Under the pieces are notes generated by a model, which did not search any database, was not told where the DNA came from, and saw only the letters and a program-made list of their open reading frames with translations. Of a stretch of DNA of 13,412 nt, positions 1 to 7,205 are shown piece by piece. Each line of letters starts with the position of its first letter. The stretch's first letter is position 1. This DNA is from CAXSDR01 sp964236445 (lineage in GTDB: Bacteria > Actinomycetota > Actinomycetes > Motilibacterales > Motilibacteraceae), in contig CAXSDR010000102.1 of the NCBI GenBank assembly GCA_964236445.1, positions 1 to 13,412 on the forward strand. The letters are read 5' to 3'. Position numbers and translations under genes: made by a program.

Positions 1-486
1 GTGGACGAACAGCGACAGCAACGGGATGAGCGTCACCTGCAGCGGCACGATCTGCAGCGCGAAGACAGCGACGAAGACGGCGTCACGGCCCGGCCACCTC
101 ATCCACGCGAAGGCGTAGGCCGCGAGCGACGCCAGCAGGATCGGCAGCAGCACCGCGGGGATCGTGATGACAAGAGAGTTCACGAAATACTGGCTGAGGT
201 TGGTCTCGCCTCCGGTCAGCACCTCCTTGTAGTTGTCGAGCGTCAGGCTCGGGTTGGTGACGACGTTCCACCAGCCCGAGGTGCGGATGTCCTTCTGGTC
301 GCGGAACGACGTGACCAGCAGCCCGAACGTCGGCAGCGTCCACAGGACGGCGATGACGAGAGCGAGCAGCGACGCGTAGGGCGAGGTCAGCTTCTTCTTC
401 GCGGCACGTGCCGTCGTGACCACGGATGGCCCTGGGGTGTCGAGCGTGACCGCGGCGTCGACGATCGACGGGGTGCTCGTGCTCAT
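1..486 (-). CDS. Carbohydrate ABC transporter permease, MalG type (partial, C-terminus outside window)
   Basis: This is the N-terminal 162 residues of an inner-membrane permease that, with the adjacent MalF-type permease, would form the channel of a sugar importer. What is seen: a polar N-terminus with a Lys-Lys-Lys stretch near residues 30-32, a first membrane helix at about 38-60 ending in the typical MalG-like sequence FGLLVTSFR (54-62), a periplasmic-type loop containing SGWW (70-73), and further helices at about 101-127 and 135-160. The reading frame is open to the window edge, so the EAA loop that contacts the ATPase is not visible. The ATG start overlaps the stop of the upstream permease as ATGA, which indicates translational coupling within one operon. 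Family assignment (binding-protein-dependent transport permease, CUT1 sugar class) is firm. The substrate is inferred only from the neighbours, which resemble alpha-glucoside (AglEFG-like) systems. Confidence 0.88.
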   Translation of the reverse strand, partial: MSTSTPSIVDAAVTLDTPGPSVVTTARAAKKKLTSPYASLLALVIAVLWTLPTFGLLVTSFRDQKDIRTSGWWNVVTNPSLTLDNYKEVLTGGETNLSQYFVNSLVITIPAVLLPILLASLAAYAFAWMRWPGRDAVFVAVFALQIVPLQVTLIPLLSLFVH

Positions 487-1445
487 CGCGCGTGTGCCTT
501 CTTCAGCTGCCGCACGTTGTAGACGACGATCGGGACGACCAGGACGAACAGCACGACGGCGAGCGCGGCACCGAGACCGCGCTCGTTGTAGCGAAAGCTC
601 TGGTTCACGAACTCGTTGGCGATGACGCTCGTGTTGAACGAGCCGTTGGTCATGACACGCACGATGTCGAAGACCTTCAGCGTCGCGATGCCGATCGTGG
701 TCAGCACCACGATCACGGCCGGGCGGATGCTCGGCAGCGTGATCTGGCGGAACATCTGCAGAGCGTTCACACCGTCGAGTCGCGCCGCTTCGATGACGTC
801 TGCCGGGATGGCCTTGATCGCAGCAGACAGCACCACCATGGCGAAGCCGGCCTGGATCCACACCATGACGACGATGAGGAAGAGGGTGTTCCAGGGCGAC
901 TTGAGGATGAAGTTGTAGGAGTCGAAACCCAGCTTCGTCAGGATCTCGTTGCCCAGGCCGATCTGCGACCGACCCGACGACTTGTAGTCATAGACGAACT
1001 TCCAGATGATCGACGCCCCCACGAACGAGATCGCCATCGGCAGGAAGATCAGCGACTTGGCGAACGCCTCACCCTTGGCCTTGTCGATGACCACGGCATA
1101 GAGCAGGCCGATCGCTGTCGCGAACAGCGGGACCAGGAACACCCAGAGCGCGGTGTTGCGCAGGACGACGAGCAGCTCGCTGTCGGTGAAGATCCTGCTG
1201 TAGTTGGCGGCACCGACCCAGCCGCTGTCGTCGGAGTTGCGGAACGACGTGAGGATGGTGCGTACGGCGGGGTAGAGCAGTCCCACGCTCAGGAAGATCA
1301 GCGCCGGCGCGACGAACGAGAACGACTGCACGCCTTCGGCGTGGCGACCCTGCACCTTGCCCGCGACCAGCAGGATGCCGATGAAGACAAGCGCGAACAG
1401 GCCGATCGCCATGAACATCTCGACGAACTTGCCACCAGTGGACAC
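483..1445 (-). CDS. Carbohydrate ABC transporter permease, MalF type
   Basis: This 320-residue inner-membrane permease is the partner of the MalG-type protein that follows it. Hydrophobic segments lie at about residues 10-29, 43-67, 96-120, 130-152, 187-207, 243-265 and 289-310. The cytoplasmic EAA loop is clear at 219-238: EAARLDG at its start and QITLP at its end, as in CUT1 sugar permeases, where it docks on the ATPase. The start is GTG at 1445-1443, supported by a GGAGG site 7 bases upstream. The stop overlaps the next start by four bases. The gap to the upstream binding-protein gene is 90 bases, so these are probably co-transcribed. Length and topology fit the family. The extra N-terminal helix and the binding protein's sequence suggest an alpha-glucoside-type (AglF-like) importer, but the substrate is an inference. 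Confidence 0.93.
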   Translation of the reverse strand: MSTGGKFVEMFMAIGLFALVFIGILLVAGKVQGRHAEGVQSFSFVAPALIFLSVGLLYPAVRTILTSFRNSDDSGWVGAANYSRIFTDSELLVVLRNTALWVFLVPLFATAIGLLYAVVIDKAKGEAFAKSLIFLPMAISFVGASIIWKFVYDYKSSGRSQIGLGNEILTKLGFDSYNFILKSPWNTLFLIVVMVWIQAGFAMVVLSAAIKAIPADVIEAARLDGVNALQMFRQITLPSIRPAVIVVLTTIGIATLKVFDIVRVMTNGSFNTSVIANEFVNQSFRYNERGLGAALAVVLFVLVVPIVVYNVRQLKKAHAR

Positions 1446-1477
1446 GGCAGGACCTCCCGGAAAGGCATCCGAGCGAC

Positions 1478-1492
1478 GGCGCGTGGTGCGCC
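1478..1492 (-). other. Small inverted repeat between binding-protein and permease genes
   Basis: GGCGC and GCGCC arms flank a 5-base loop in the 90-base gap between the binding-protein stop and the permease start. In the transcript this would form a short, strong hairpin upstream of the permease's ribosome site. Such intercistronic hairpins can stabilise the upstream message or reduce downstream expression, consistent with more binding protein than permease. With only five base pairs in a GC-rich genome, chance is a real possibility. Confidence 0.3.
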
Positions 1493-1535
1493 CCCGGCCG
1501 CATGCGCGTCATGGCTGTGCGATGACCGAGATGCC

Positions 1536-2924
1536 TCAGGACTTCGGCCAGCTCTTCTCGATGTAGTTCAGGGTGTCGGCGTCGGACTTGCCTGTGATCC
1601 AGTCGGTCATGCCCTTCCAGAACGAGCCGGCACCAACAGCTCCGGGCATCGCGTCGGAACCGTCGAAGCGGAAGATGGCCGCGGGGTCCTGCAGCGTCTT
1701 GGCGGCGAGCTGGTCGATCGGGCTCGTCAGGTTCTTGACGTCGAGCCCCTTGTTGGCGCTCACCCAGCCACCGCCGGGGGTGGCCTTGGCCTTCTCGTTG
1801 GCCCACTCCGGCGAGGAGAGGAACGTCTGGAAGGCCTGCACCTCCGGAGCCGTACGGAACGCGGCGACGAACTCGCCACCGCCCTCGACCGGCTTGCCCT
1901 TGGCGGGGTCGATCGTCGGCAGGTAGAACGCGAACACGTCACCGTCCGGCGCGACCTTCGTGCCCTTGGGCCAGTTGGCTGCATAGAACGACGCCTGACG
2001 GTGCATGTAGCACGAACCGTCGAGGATCGTCAGGCCGCCGTCCTGGAACGTGGTCGTGGCAATGCTGCTCACGTCGCCGTAGCCGCCGTTGACGTACTTC
2101 GGGTTCTTCAGGATGGCGCCGACCTTGGCGAGCGCGGTCGCGACCTGCGGGTCGTTGAAGGGGATCTTGTGGCTGACCCACTGGTCATAGACGTCGGGAC
2201 CGGCCGTGCGCAGCATCAGGTCCTCGAGCCAGTCGGTAGCCGGCCAGCCCGTCGCCGCGTCGGAGGCGATGCCCGCACACCACGGCTTGGCGTCGGGCTT
2301 GTCGTTGGCGATCTTGTCGGTGAGCGTCATCAGCTCGTCCCAGGTCTGTGGGACCTGGTAGCCACCGTCGGCGAACGACTTCGGGGAGTACCACACGAGG
2401 GACTTGACGTTGGCTCCGAGCGGCGTCGCGTAGAGCTTGCCGTTCACGGTGCCGTAGCCGCGCCAGTCCTTGCCGAAATACTTGTCGACGTTCGCCGATG
2501 CCGGGGCCGAGACCTCGACCACCTTGCCGGTCTTCACGACCGTCTGCAGCAGACCGGGCTGTGGGATGTAGGCGATGTCGGGTGCGTTGCCGCCGGCGAC
2601 ACGCACCGGCAGCTGGGCCTCGAACTCCTTGGATCCTTCGTATTTGATCTTGGCGCCGGTGCATTTCTCGAAGGTCGCGTAGGACAGCTTGTGGGAGGCG
2701 TCCTCGGGCGAGACGATCGAGGTGTAGACGCTCACGGACTTGCCTTTGAGGTCGCCATAGCTGGAGAAGGCCGCACAGTCGGCGCCGCCGGCAGCCGAGG
2801 AGGCCGAACCGCCTGCCGTCGCGCCGCTTCCGCTGCTGGCACCGCATGCGGCGAGGGAGAGGCTTGCGGCCACGACACCGACCAGCACGAGGGCACCGCG
2901 GGTTCCGTTGATGCGCAGAGCCAT
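1536..2924 (-). CDS. Extracellular sugar-binding lipoprotein of ABC importer
   Basis: This 462-residue solute-binding protein would capture a sugar at the outer face of the membrane and deliver it to the two permeases encoded just downstream. The N-terminus is a lipoprotein signal: a hydrophobic core at residues 11-24, then the lipobox LAAC with the lipidated Cys at 27, then a Ser/Gly/Ala-rich linker to about 48. The segment VAGGNAPDIAYIPQPG (109-124) is typical of the CUT1 binding proteins, and the adjoining EGSKEFE resembles AglE-like alpha-glucoside binders. The ATG start is fixed by an AAGGAG site 6 bases upstream. It is the first gene of the operon, preceded by an AT-rich region with a LacI-family operator match, so substrate-relieved repression is likely. 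No ATPase gene follows in the window; actinomycetes often use a shared MsiK-type ATPase for such systems, an inference here. Confidence 0.92.
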   Translation of the reverse strand: MALRINGTRGALVLVGVVAASLSLAACGASSGSGATAGGSASSAAGGADCAAFSSYGDLKGKSVSVYTSIVSPEDASHKLSYATFEKCTGAKIKYEGSKEFEAQLPVRVAGGNAPDIAYIPQPGLLQTVVKTGKVVEVSAPASANVDKYFGKDWRGYGTVNGKLYATPLGANVKSLVWYSPKSFADGGYQVPQTWDELMTLTDKIANDKPDAKPWCAGIASDAATGWPATDWLEDLMLRTAGPDVYDQWVSHKIPFNDPQVATALAKVGAILKNPKYVNGGYGDVSSIATTTFQDGGLTILDGSCYMHRQASFYAANWPKGTKVAPDGDVFAFYLPTIDPAKGKPVEGGGEFVAAFRTAPEVQAFQTFLSSPEWANEKAKATPGGGWVSANKGLDVKNLTSPIDQLAAKTLQDPAAIFRFDGSDAMPGAVGAGSFWKGMTDWITGKSDADTLNYIEKSWPKS

Positions 2925-2990
2925 GCCGCGCTCCTTTCGCGGTCCCCGATCAGGCGCGGCGCGCCCAGCTCTCGGAGATCCCGGTCAGAG

Positions 2991-3004
2991 TCAAAACGTT
3001 TACA
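2991..3004 (-). promoter_or_regulatory. Putative LacI-family operator upstream of sugar-transport operon
   Basis: On the minus strand the 14 bases read TGTAAACGTTTTGA, with a perfect 8-base palindromic core AAACGTTT centred on CG. This matches 12 of 14 positions of the familiar LacI/GalR (cre-like) half-site pair TGTAAACGTTTACA. It lies 66 bases upstream of the binding-protein start, in an AT-rich patch of an otherwise GC-rich sequence, which is where an operator for a sugar importer is expected. No regulator gene is in the window. Confidence 0.6.
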
Positions 3005-3035
3005 ACGCGCTACGCAACCATGGCATAACGGAGTG

Positions 3036-3045
3036 TTGTTAACAA
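3036..3045. promoter_or_regulatory. 10-base palindrome in importer upstream region
   Basis: TTGTTAACAA is a perfect palindrome in the AT-rich region about 110 bases upstream of the binding-protein gene. It could be a second regulator site or part of the promoter (the left half resembles a -35 element). No convincing -10 box at proper spacing was found, so the promoter itself is not assigned. Confidence 0.35.
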
Positions 3046-3060
3046 TCCCGCAACATTACG

Positions 3061-3084
3061 ATCCGTAGCCATACAACTACGGAT
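3061..3084. repeat. 8-bp inverted repeat between protease gene and importer operon
   Basis: ATCCGTAG and CTACGGAT form a perfect 8-base dyad with an 8-base spacer. It sits 24 bases after the serine-protease stop and upstream of the sugar-importer regulatory region. It could be a weak terminator for the protease genes, but no U-rich tract follows on the minus strand. A regulator-binding dyad for the importer promoter is equally plausible. Confidence 0.4.
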
Positions 3085-3107
3085 GTTAAAGACCGAGGAA
3101 ACAGTGT

Positions 3108-4538
3108 TCAGGCGGCCGGGATGAACTGGGCCCCCAGACCTGCCACGCTGCCCATCGCGTTGGTCGCAATGACCTGACACACGAGGTAGCGCCCGGCCGC
3201 AGCAGCAGCCACCTCCGGCGTCACGACGAGCGAGGCCGGCGCGGCGAGCGGCAGCGGCGTCGCCCCCGCGATGTCGCTCGGTGAGGCCGAGGCGAACCAC
3301 GCATAGGTCACGGTGACCTGGGGTGCGGTGAACACGGGCACGGCGCAGGTTGCCGTGGCGCCGACGGCGGCGGCGCGTCCCGGCTCCAGGCCGGTGAGGG
3401 CCACCAGCCGAGGTGACACGAATGGCTCCGGAGCCGGCGGCACGAGCACCGGCGCCAGGCTGTAGGCCGAGCCACGCCGCGACGTGGCCTTGACCTCGCA
3501 GTAGACCTTTGCGCCGGCATCCGCAGCTGTCACGACATAGATCTGCCCAGTGGCGACGGTGACGTCAGGGGCCGTCGAACGGAACCAGGCCCACGCGAAC
3601 GCACGCGCGTTGTCCGTCCACATTCCCTGACCGCAGGTGAGGGTGGCACCGAGCGCCGGCGTGCCGTCGACGGTCGGTGCGCTGCGCACGACGGGCAGCG
3701 ACCGGTTGTCGCTCTTGGCGAGCTTCGGCAGCAGCCGGGCCGAAGCGGCGAGCCAGGAGGCGAAGTTGCCGACGGCCGTGAATACCGTCGGGGCCGCCGA
3801 GACGCAACCGGACTTGCCGTAGGAAACGACCCCCACCAGGAACACGCTGCTGCCCCGACGGGCGACGAGCGGTCCGCCGCTGTCACCGTTGCATGCTCCG
3901 ACGTAGACGTGCGTCCTCGCGTTGTAGAAGCCGGCGGCGATCGTGAGCCGGGTGTTGAACGAGCTGCCGTAGATCGCCCTGGCCTGCGCGATCTGCGGGC
4001 GCACGGTCGCCGCGTTGAGCCGGCCGCTCACCCGCCGTCGTTGGTCGAGACCCCAGCCATAGAGCGTGAGCGCCGGCGGATGCGCGCTGCGGACCTGCGC
4101 TTCGAGAGCTGCCGACGCGGGTCGCGCGTAGCGCGCGAGTCGCAGCGGGACCACGGGGCGCATGACGGCGATGTCGTAGGCGAACGTGGCGGGGTCGTAG
4201 GCGACGTTGTCCCGGATCGCCTCGATCGGGACGAGCTCACCACCCGAGAGGGAGTCGCCCCCGACACGGACGTAGAAGAAGCCCTTGCCCTTGACGCAGT
4301 GCGACGCGGTCACGATCTCGACGGAGTTGATGGCGGAGGCGGTGCAGATGCTGCTGGGCTCGTCGTCGGCGTGCACGGCGTATTCGAGGCTGAGCACCCA
4401 CGGCACGGTGCTGGCTGGCCGAGCCACGGCCACACCGTTGGTGACCGCGTGTGCCGGGACGCTCGTGAGCATGGCTCCGCCGAGCCCCAGTGCAGCTGCG
4501 CCCACACCTGCAGCGACCCGCCTCGACGACCGACGCAT
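3108..4538 (-). CDS. Secreted chymotrypsin-fold (S1) serine protease with two Ig-like C-terminal domains
   Basis: This 476-residue exported protease has a Sec signal peptide (Arg-rich start, hydrophobic core at about 8-25, likely cleavage after AHA at 29-31). The S1 catalytic triad is complete: His80 in TASHC, Asp122 in YDIAVMRP, Ser220 in GDSGGP. Cys65/Cys81 and Cys216/Cys245 match the conserved S1 disulfides. The residue six before the catalytic Ser (Gly214) replaces the Asp that gives trypsin its Lys/Arg preference, so specificity is probably elastase- or chymotrypsin-like. After about residue 285 come two Ig-like beta domains, each with a Cys pair (302/347 and 398/454) and a YxW-type core. 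These are common in actinomycete exoproteins. The ATG start has GGAGG 8 bases upstream. The gene lies 80 bases after a clear paralogue. The natural substrate is unknown. Confidence 0.9.
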   Translation of the reverse strand: MRRSSRRVAAGVGAAALGLGGAMLTSVPAHAVTNGVAVARPASTVPWVLSLEYAVHADDEPSSICTASAINSVEIVTASHCVKGKGFFYVRVGGDSLSGGELVPIEAIRDNVAYDPATFAYDIAVMRPVVPLRLARYARPASAALEAQVRSAHPPALTLYGWGLDQRRRVSGRLNAATVRPQIAQARAIYGSSFNTRLTIAAGFYNARTHVYVGACNGDSGGPLVARRGSSVFLVGVVSYGKSGCVSAAPTVFTAVGNFASWLAASARLLPKLAKSDNRSLPVVRSAPTVDGTPALGATLTCGQGMWTDNARAFAWAWFRSTAPDVTVATGQIYVVTAADAGAKVYCEVKATSRRGSAYSLAPVLVPPAPEPFVSPRLVALTGLEPGRAAAVGATATCAVPVFTAPQVTVTYAWFASASPSDIAGATPLPLAAPASLVVTPEVAAAAAGRYLVCQVIATNAMGSVAGLGAQFIPAA

Positions 4539-4618
4539 TCAGCAACCCTCCGATGAACGCACGAAACCGCGGCACGACGACGTCTCGGCGCCGCCGCGAT
4601 GGTATGCCGCCGCCGGGC

Positions 4619-5713
4619 TCAACCGGCAGCCGGGATCGCGACTGCGGCAGTGGCCCCCCGCCGGCCCGCGTGCGAGCTCGCGGCCACCACGCACCGCAGG
4701 GTCGCGCCCGCATCCTCGGCGCGGATGACGTAGTGCTGACCCCCGCCGCGCGGCACCGTACCGGAGTACCACCGCCAGGAGTAGCTCACGGTATTGGCGG
4801 TCCACGTGCCCTGCGTGCACGTCAGCCGGGCCCCCGGAATCCTCGACCCGAGGACCCGCGGCGGAGTCACCACCTCGGGCAAGGCCAGATTCTCGCGCAG
4901 GGCCAACGCCGGAAGCTGTCGCCCGTCGCGGATGATCGCCGCGGCATAGGCACTCACGTCGGTGAAGACGGTGGGCCCGTCCGTCGCGCAGTTCTCGCCG
5001 CCGAACGCGGTGACACCGACAAGAGAGACGACCGCGCCGCTGCGCACGATGAGCGAGCCCCCGCTGTCACCGTTGCACGCGCCGGACCACGACCGCTGGC
5101 GCAGGTTCCACCTACCGGCAGCGAGCATCGTGGCGGGGGTGAAGATCGAGCCGTAGTCGCGGCGTGCCTCTCGCGCCTGCGGAGTGACCGTCACCGACTG
5201 CAGGTGACCCGAGACGTGGCCTCGCTGGTCATCTCCCCAACCGAAGAGCCCGAGTGCCGGTGAACGCGTCGACCGGACAGCCCGGTCGAGAGCAGCCGAG
5301 CCGAGATGGGCGTAGGCACGCAGGCCGAGGCCGTGCAGCGGGCGGAGCACGGCGACGTCGGCGGCGAACCGGGCGTCGCGGTAGGAGGAGTTGCGCAGCG
5401 CCGCCTCGATCGCGACCCGCCGGCCGTTGCCGAGGGTCGTCGCCCCTACCTCGACGGAGGTGAAGCCGCCGGTCTGCAGGCAGTGCGCGGCAGTGACGAC
5501 CTCACGCGGCCCGACCGCCGTCGCGCTGCAGACGAATGTGGGCACGACAGCAGCGGTCGGCGTCCACCAGACACTGACCGCCCACGGCGCACTGCGCTGC
5601 GGGGCCGCAACCGTTGTGCCGTAGGTGATGGCGGATGCCGACGGAGCCGCGACCAGAGCGCCCGCCACCAAGCAGAGGAAGACAAGGATGGCGGCTGCGA
5701 CGCGTGCTTTCAC
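4619..5713 (-). CDS. Secreted chymotrypsin-fold (S1) serine protease with one Ig-like C-terminal domain
   Basis: This is a 364-residue paralogue of the next gene downstream. The chosen start is GTG at 5713-5711, directly before a standard signal peptide (VKARV, hydrophobic core to about 22, cleavage after SASA at 25-28). Upstream in-frame extension adds only unlikely Arg-rich sequence. The catalytic triad is His77 in TAAHC, Asp119 in AADVAVLRP and Ser217 in GDSGGS. The usual final Pro of that motif is Ser here. Cys62/Cys78 and Cys213/Cys242 match S1 disulfides. Gly211 sits where trypsin has its specificity Asp, so trypsin-like cleavage is unlikely. A single Ig-like domain (about 283-364, Cys299/Cys341) follows. 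The predicted mature N-terminus ITYG resembles the activated IVGG end of S1 enzymes. The gene starts 34 bases after the MDR oxidoreductase gene and may share its transcript. Confidence 0.88.
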   Translation of the reverse strand: MKARVAAAILVFLCLVAGALVAAPSASAITYGTTVAAPQRSAPWAVSVWWTPTAAVVPTFVCSATAVGPREVVTAAHCLQTGGFTSVEVGATTLGNGRRVAIEAALRNSSYRDARFAADVAVLRPLHGLGLRAYAHLGSAALDRAVRSTRSPALGLFGWGDDQRGHVSGHLQSVTVTPQAREARRDYGSIFTPATMLAAGRWNLRQRSWSGACNGDSGGSLIVRSGAVVSLVGVTAFGGENCATDGPTVFTDVSAYAAAIIRDGRQLPALALRENLALPEVVTPPRVLGSRIPGARLTCTQGTWTANTVSYSWRWYSGTVPRGGGQHYVIRAEDAGATLRCVVAASSHAGRRGATAAVAIPAAG

Positions 5714-5729
5714 GGGGTCATCGTGCCTC
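5710..5729 (-). promoter_or_regulatory. Three-codon mini-ORF overlapping the protease GTG start
   Basis: On the minus strand a GAGG ribosome site (5729-5726) lies only 4 bases before an ATG that opens ATG-ACC-CCG-TGA. The TGA overlaps the protease start as GTGA. The same GAGG is 12 bases from the GTG, longer than usual. Either the ribosome uses the GTG with a long spacing, or it initiates at the ATG and reinitiates. The arrangement is visible; function is inferred. Confidence 0.25.
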
Positions 5730-5747
5730 ACCGGTGGACGAACCCCG

Positions 5748-6677
5748 TCAGAGCGCGGCAGCATCGAGCACCAGCTTGCCGTGCACATGGCCGGCCTCAC
5801 TGATCTCGAACGCACGGGCGACCTCGGACATCGCAAGGACCCGGTCGATGACGACCCGCAACGAGCCCGCCTCGACCAGACGGATCAGCGCGGCAAGATC
5901 GTCGGCATCGGGACGGACGAAGACATAGATCCCGCCGTGCTCCGTGACCTTGGGGCTCACGACGCTGGCCACGCGGGCCGGATCCTTCGTGAGCTCGCCC
6001 GACGCACGGTTGGAGTCGCCTCCCACGAAGTCCAGGGAGGCATCGATGCCACCGGGTGCCAGTGCGCGTACGTCGCTCACCAGGTCGTCGCCGTAGGGAA
6101 CCGGCTCTCCGCCGAGCTCACGGACGAGGTCTGCGGTGCCGGGCGAGCAGGTGGCCAGGACCCGAACACCCTGGTGGGCGGCCAGCTGCACGGCGAACGT
6201 CCCCACCCCACCGGCGCCCGCGTGCACGAGCAGCGTCTCGCCGCCGGTGACCTTCACTGCCGCCAGCGCCTGGTAGGCCGTCAGCCCCGCCAGCGGCAGC
6301 CCGGCCGCGTGCACCAGGTCGAGGTCTCTCGGGGCATGGGCGAGCGTGCGCAGCGGCGCCGAGACGAGCTCGGCGTAGGTCCCGTTCTGGACATGGTCTT
6401 CGCGCACGTAGCCCACTACGCGATCGCCGACCGTGAACTCGCGCACCGCCGGCCCGACCGCCTCGACGGTGCCCGAGAGATCCCAGCCCGGGACGAGCGG
6501 CAGGTGGTGCGGGAAGACGCGCTGCAGGTAGCCGCGCACGATCTTCCAGTCGACCGGGTTGACGCTGGAGCCGGCGGTCCGCACGAGGACGCTGTCTGGC
6601 CCCACGAGCGGGTCGGCGACCTGCGTGACGCGCAGCACCTCGTTGCCACCGAACCGGTCGATGACGACAGCGCGCAC
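5748..6677 (-). CDS. NADP-dependent MDR-family oxidoreductase (quinone-oxidoreductase-like)
   Basis: This 309-residue cytoplasmic enzyme is a zinc-independent medium-chain dehydrogenase/reductase. The N-terminal catalytic GroES-like part includes SSVNPVDWKI (37-46) and VPGWDLSGTVEAVG (62-75). Where zinc-dependent alcohol dehydrogenases have a catalytic Cys, this protein has Ser, and no structural-zinc Cys cluster is present. The Rossmann part carries the NADPH motif AGAGGVG (153-159), and the C-terminus has the family ending HGKLVL (299-304). Such enzymes reduce quinones or enones; the substrate cannot be read from sequence. The GTG start lies one base after the smpB stop (TGA-G-GTG), so translation is very probably coupled to smpB. 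No functional link to SmpB is evident. Confidence 0.9.
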   Translation of the reverse strand: MRAVVIDRFGGNEVLRVTQVADPLVGPDSVLVRTAGSSVNPVDWKIVRGYLQRVFPHHLPLVPGWDLSGTVEAVGPAVREFTVGDRVVGYVREDHVQNGTYAELVSAPLRTLAHAPRDLDLVHAAGLPLAGLTAYQALAAVKVTGGETLLVHAGAGGVGTFAVQLAAHQGVRVLATCSPGTADLVRELGGEPVPYGDDLVSDVRALAPGGIDASLDFVGGDSNRASGELTKDPARVASVVSPKVTEHGGIYVFVRPDADDLAALIRLVEAGSLRVVIDRVLAMSEVARAFEISEAGHVHGKLVLDAAAL

Positions 6678-6678
6678 C

Positions 6679-7158
6679 TCAGCCGCCGTTGCGGTGGCGG
6701 GCGGCCGACATGGCGCGGTCGGCCTCGCGCTTGGCCTGGCGCTCCATGAGCGTCTGTCGCTTGTCGTAGTTCTTCTTGCCGCGACCGACGGCGACCTCGA
6801 CCTTGGCGCGGCCGTCCTTGAAGTAGATCGACAGCGGCACGAGCGTGAAGCCCGACTCGCGGGTCACCTGCGCGAGCTTGGCGATCTCGGACTTGTGCAG
6901 CAGCAGCTTGCGGGTGCGACGAGGGGTGTGGTTGTTCCAGGTTCCCTCGGTGTATTCGGGGATGTGCACGTTGTGCAGGAACGCCTCCCCGCTCGTGATC
7001 TGGGCGAACCCGTCGATCAGCGAGGCTCGACCGGCCCGGAGCGCCTTGACCTCGGTGCCGGTGAGCACCATGCCGCACTCGTAGACGTCGTCGATCAGAT
7101 AGTCATGACGCGCCTTGCGGTTCTGCGCGACGAGCTTGCGCCCCTGTTCCTTGGCCAC
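6679..7158 (-). CDS. smpB: SsrA (tmRNA)-binding protein SmpB
   Basis: This 159-residue protein binds tmRNA and brings it to ribosomes stalled on broken messages, starting trans-translation. The family signatures are clear: KARHDYLI (15-22), LTGTEVKALRAG (32-43), the conserved NVHIPEY (63-69), and the ribosome-contacting GRGKKNYDKR (125-134), followed by the basic C-terminal tail that reaches the mRNA channel. Length is normal. The start is GTG at 7158-7156; the preceding ribosome site is weak. It follows the M23 gene by 47 bases and abuts the oxidoreductase gene. The tmRNA gene (ssrA) was not found in the window; downstream is filled by coding sequence. Confidence 0.97.
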   Translation of the reverse strand: MAKEQGRKLVAQNRKARHDYLIDDVYECGMVLTGTEVKALRAGRASLIDGFAQITSGEAFLHNVHIPEYTEGTWNNHTPRRTRKLLLHKSEIAKLAQVTRESGFTLVPLSIYFKDGRAKVEVAVGRGKKNYDKRQTLMERQAKREADRAMSAARHRNGG

Positions 7159-7205
7159 CGGCCCAGTCTAGGGACGTTCGCCGTCCACGGCCGCCTGGTT
7201 AACCG

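Noticed and set aside
3023..3053. Sigma-70 type promoter for the importer (TTGCGG with TTATGC, or TTGTTA with TATGCC)
   Set aside because: Spacings are 19 and 12 bases and the -10 matches are poor, so no promoter was assigned despite the AT-rich context.
492..3068. 858-codon plus-strand open frame antisense to the importer genes
   Set aside because: It is extremely rich in Arg, Asp, Glu, Gln and His with no domain pattern, runs through a regulatory gap, and mirrors a clear binding protein and permease. It is a GC-driven shadow.
4619..5836. Longer protease start at 5836
   Set aside because: It would overlap the end of the oxidoreductase gene and bury the signal peptide behind an Arg-rich stretch.
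7159..7205. Search for ssrA (tmRNA) or a terminator next to smpB
   Set aside because: The gap is only 47 bases, with no tRNA-like end or good hairpin, and the other side of smpB is coding.
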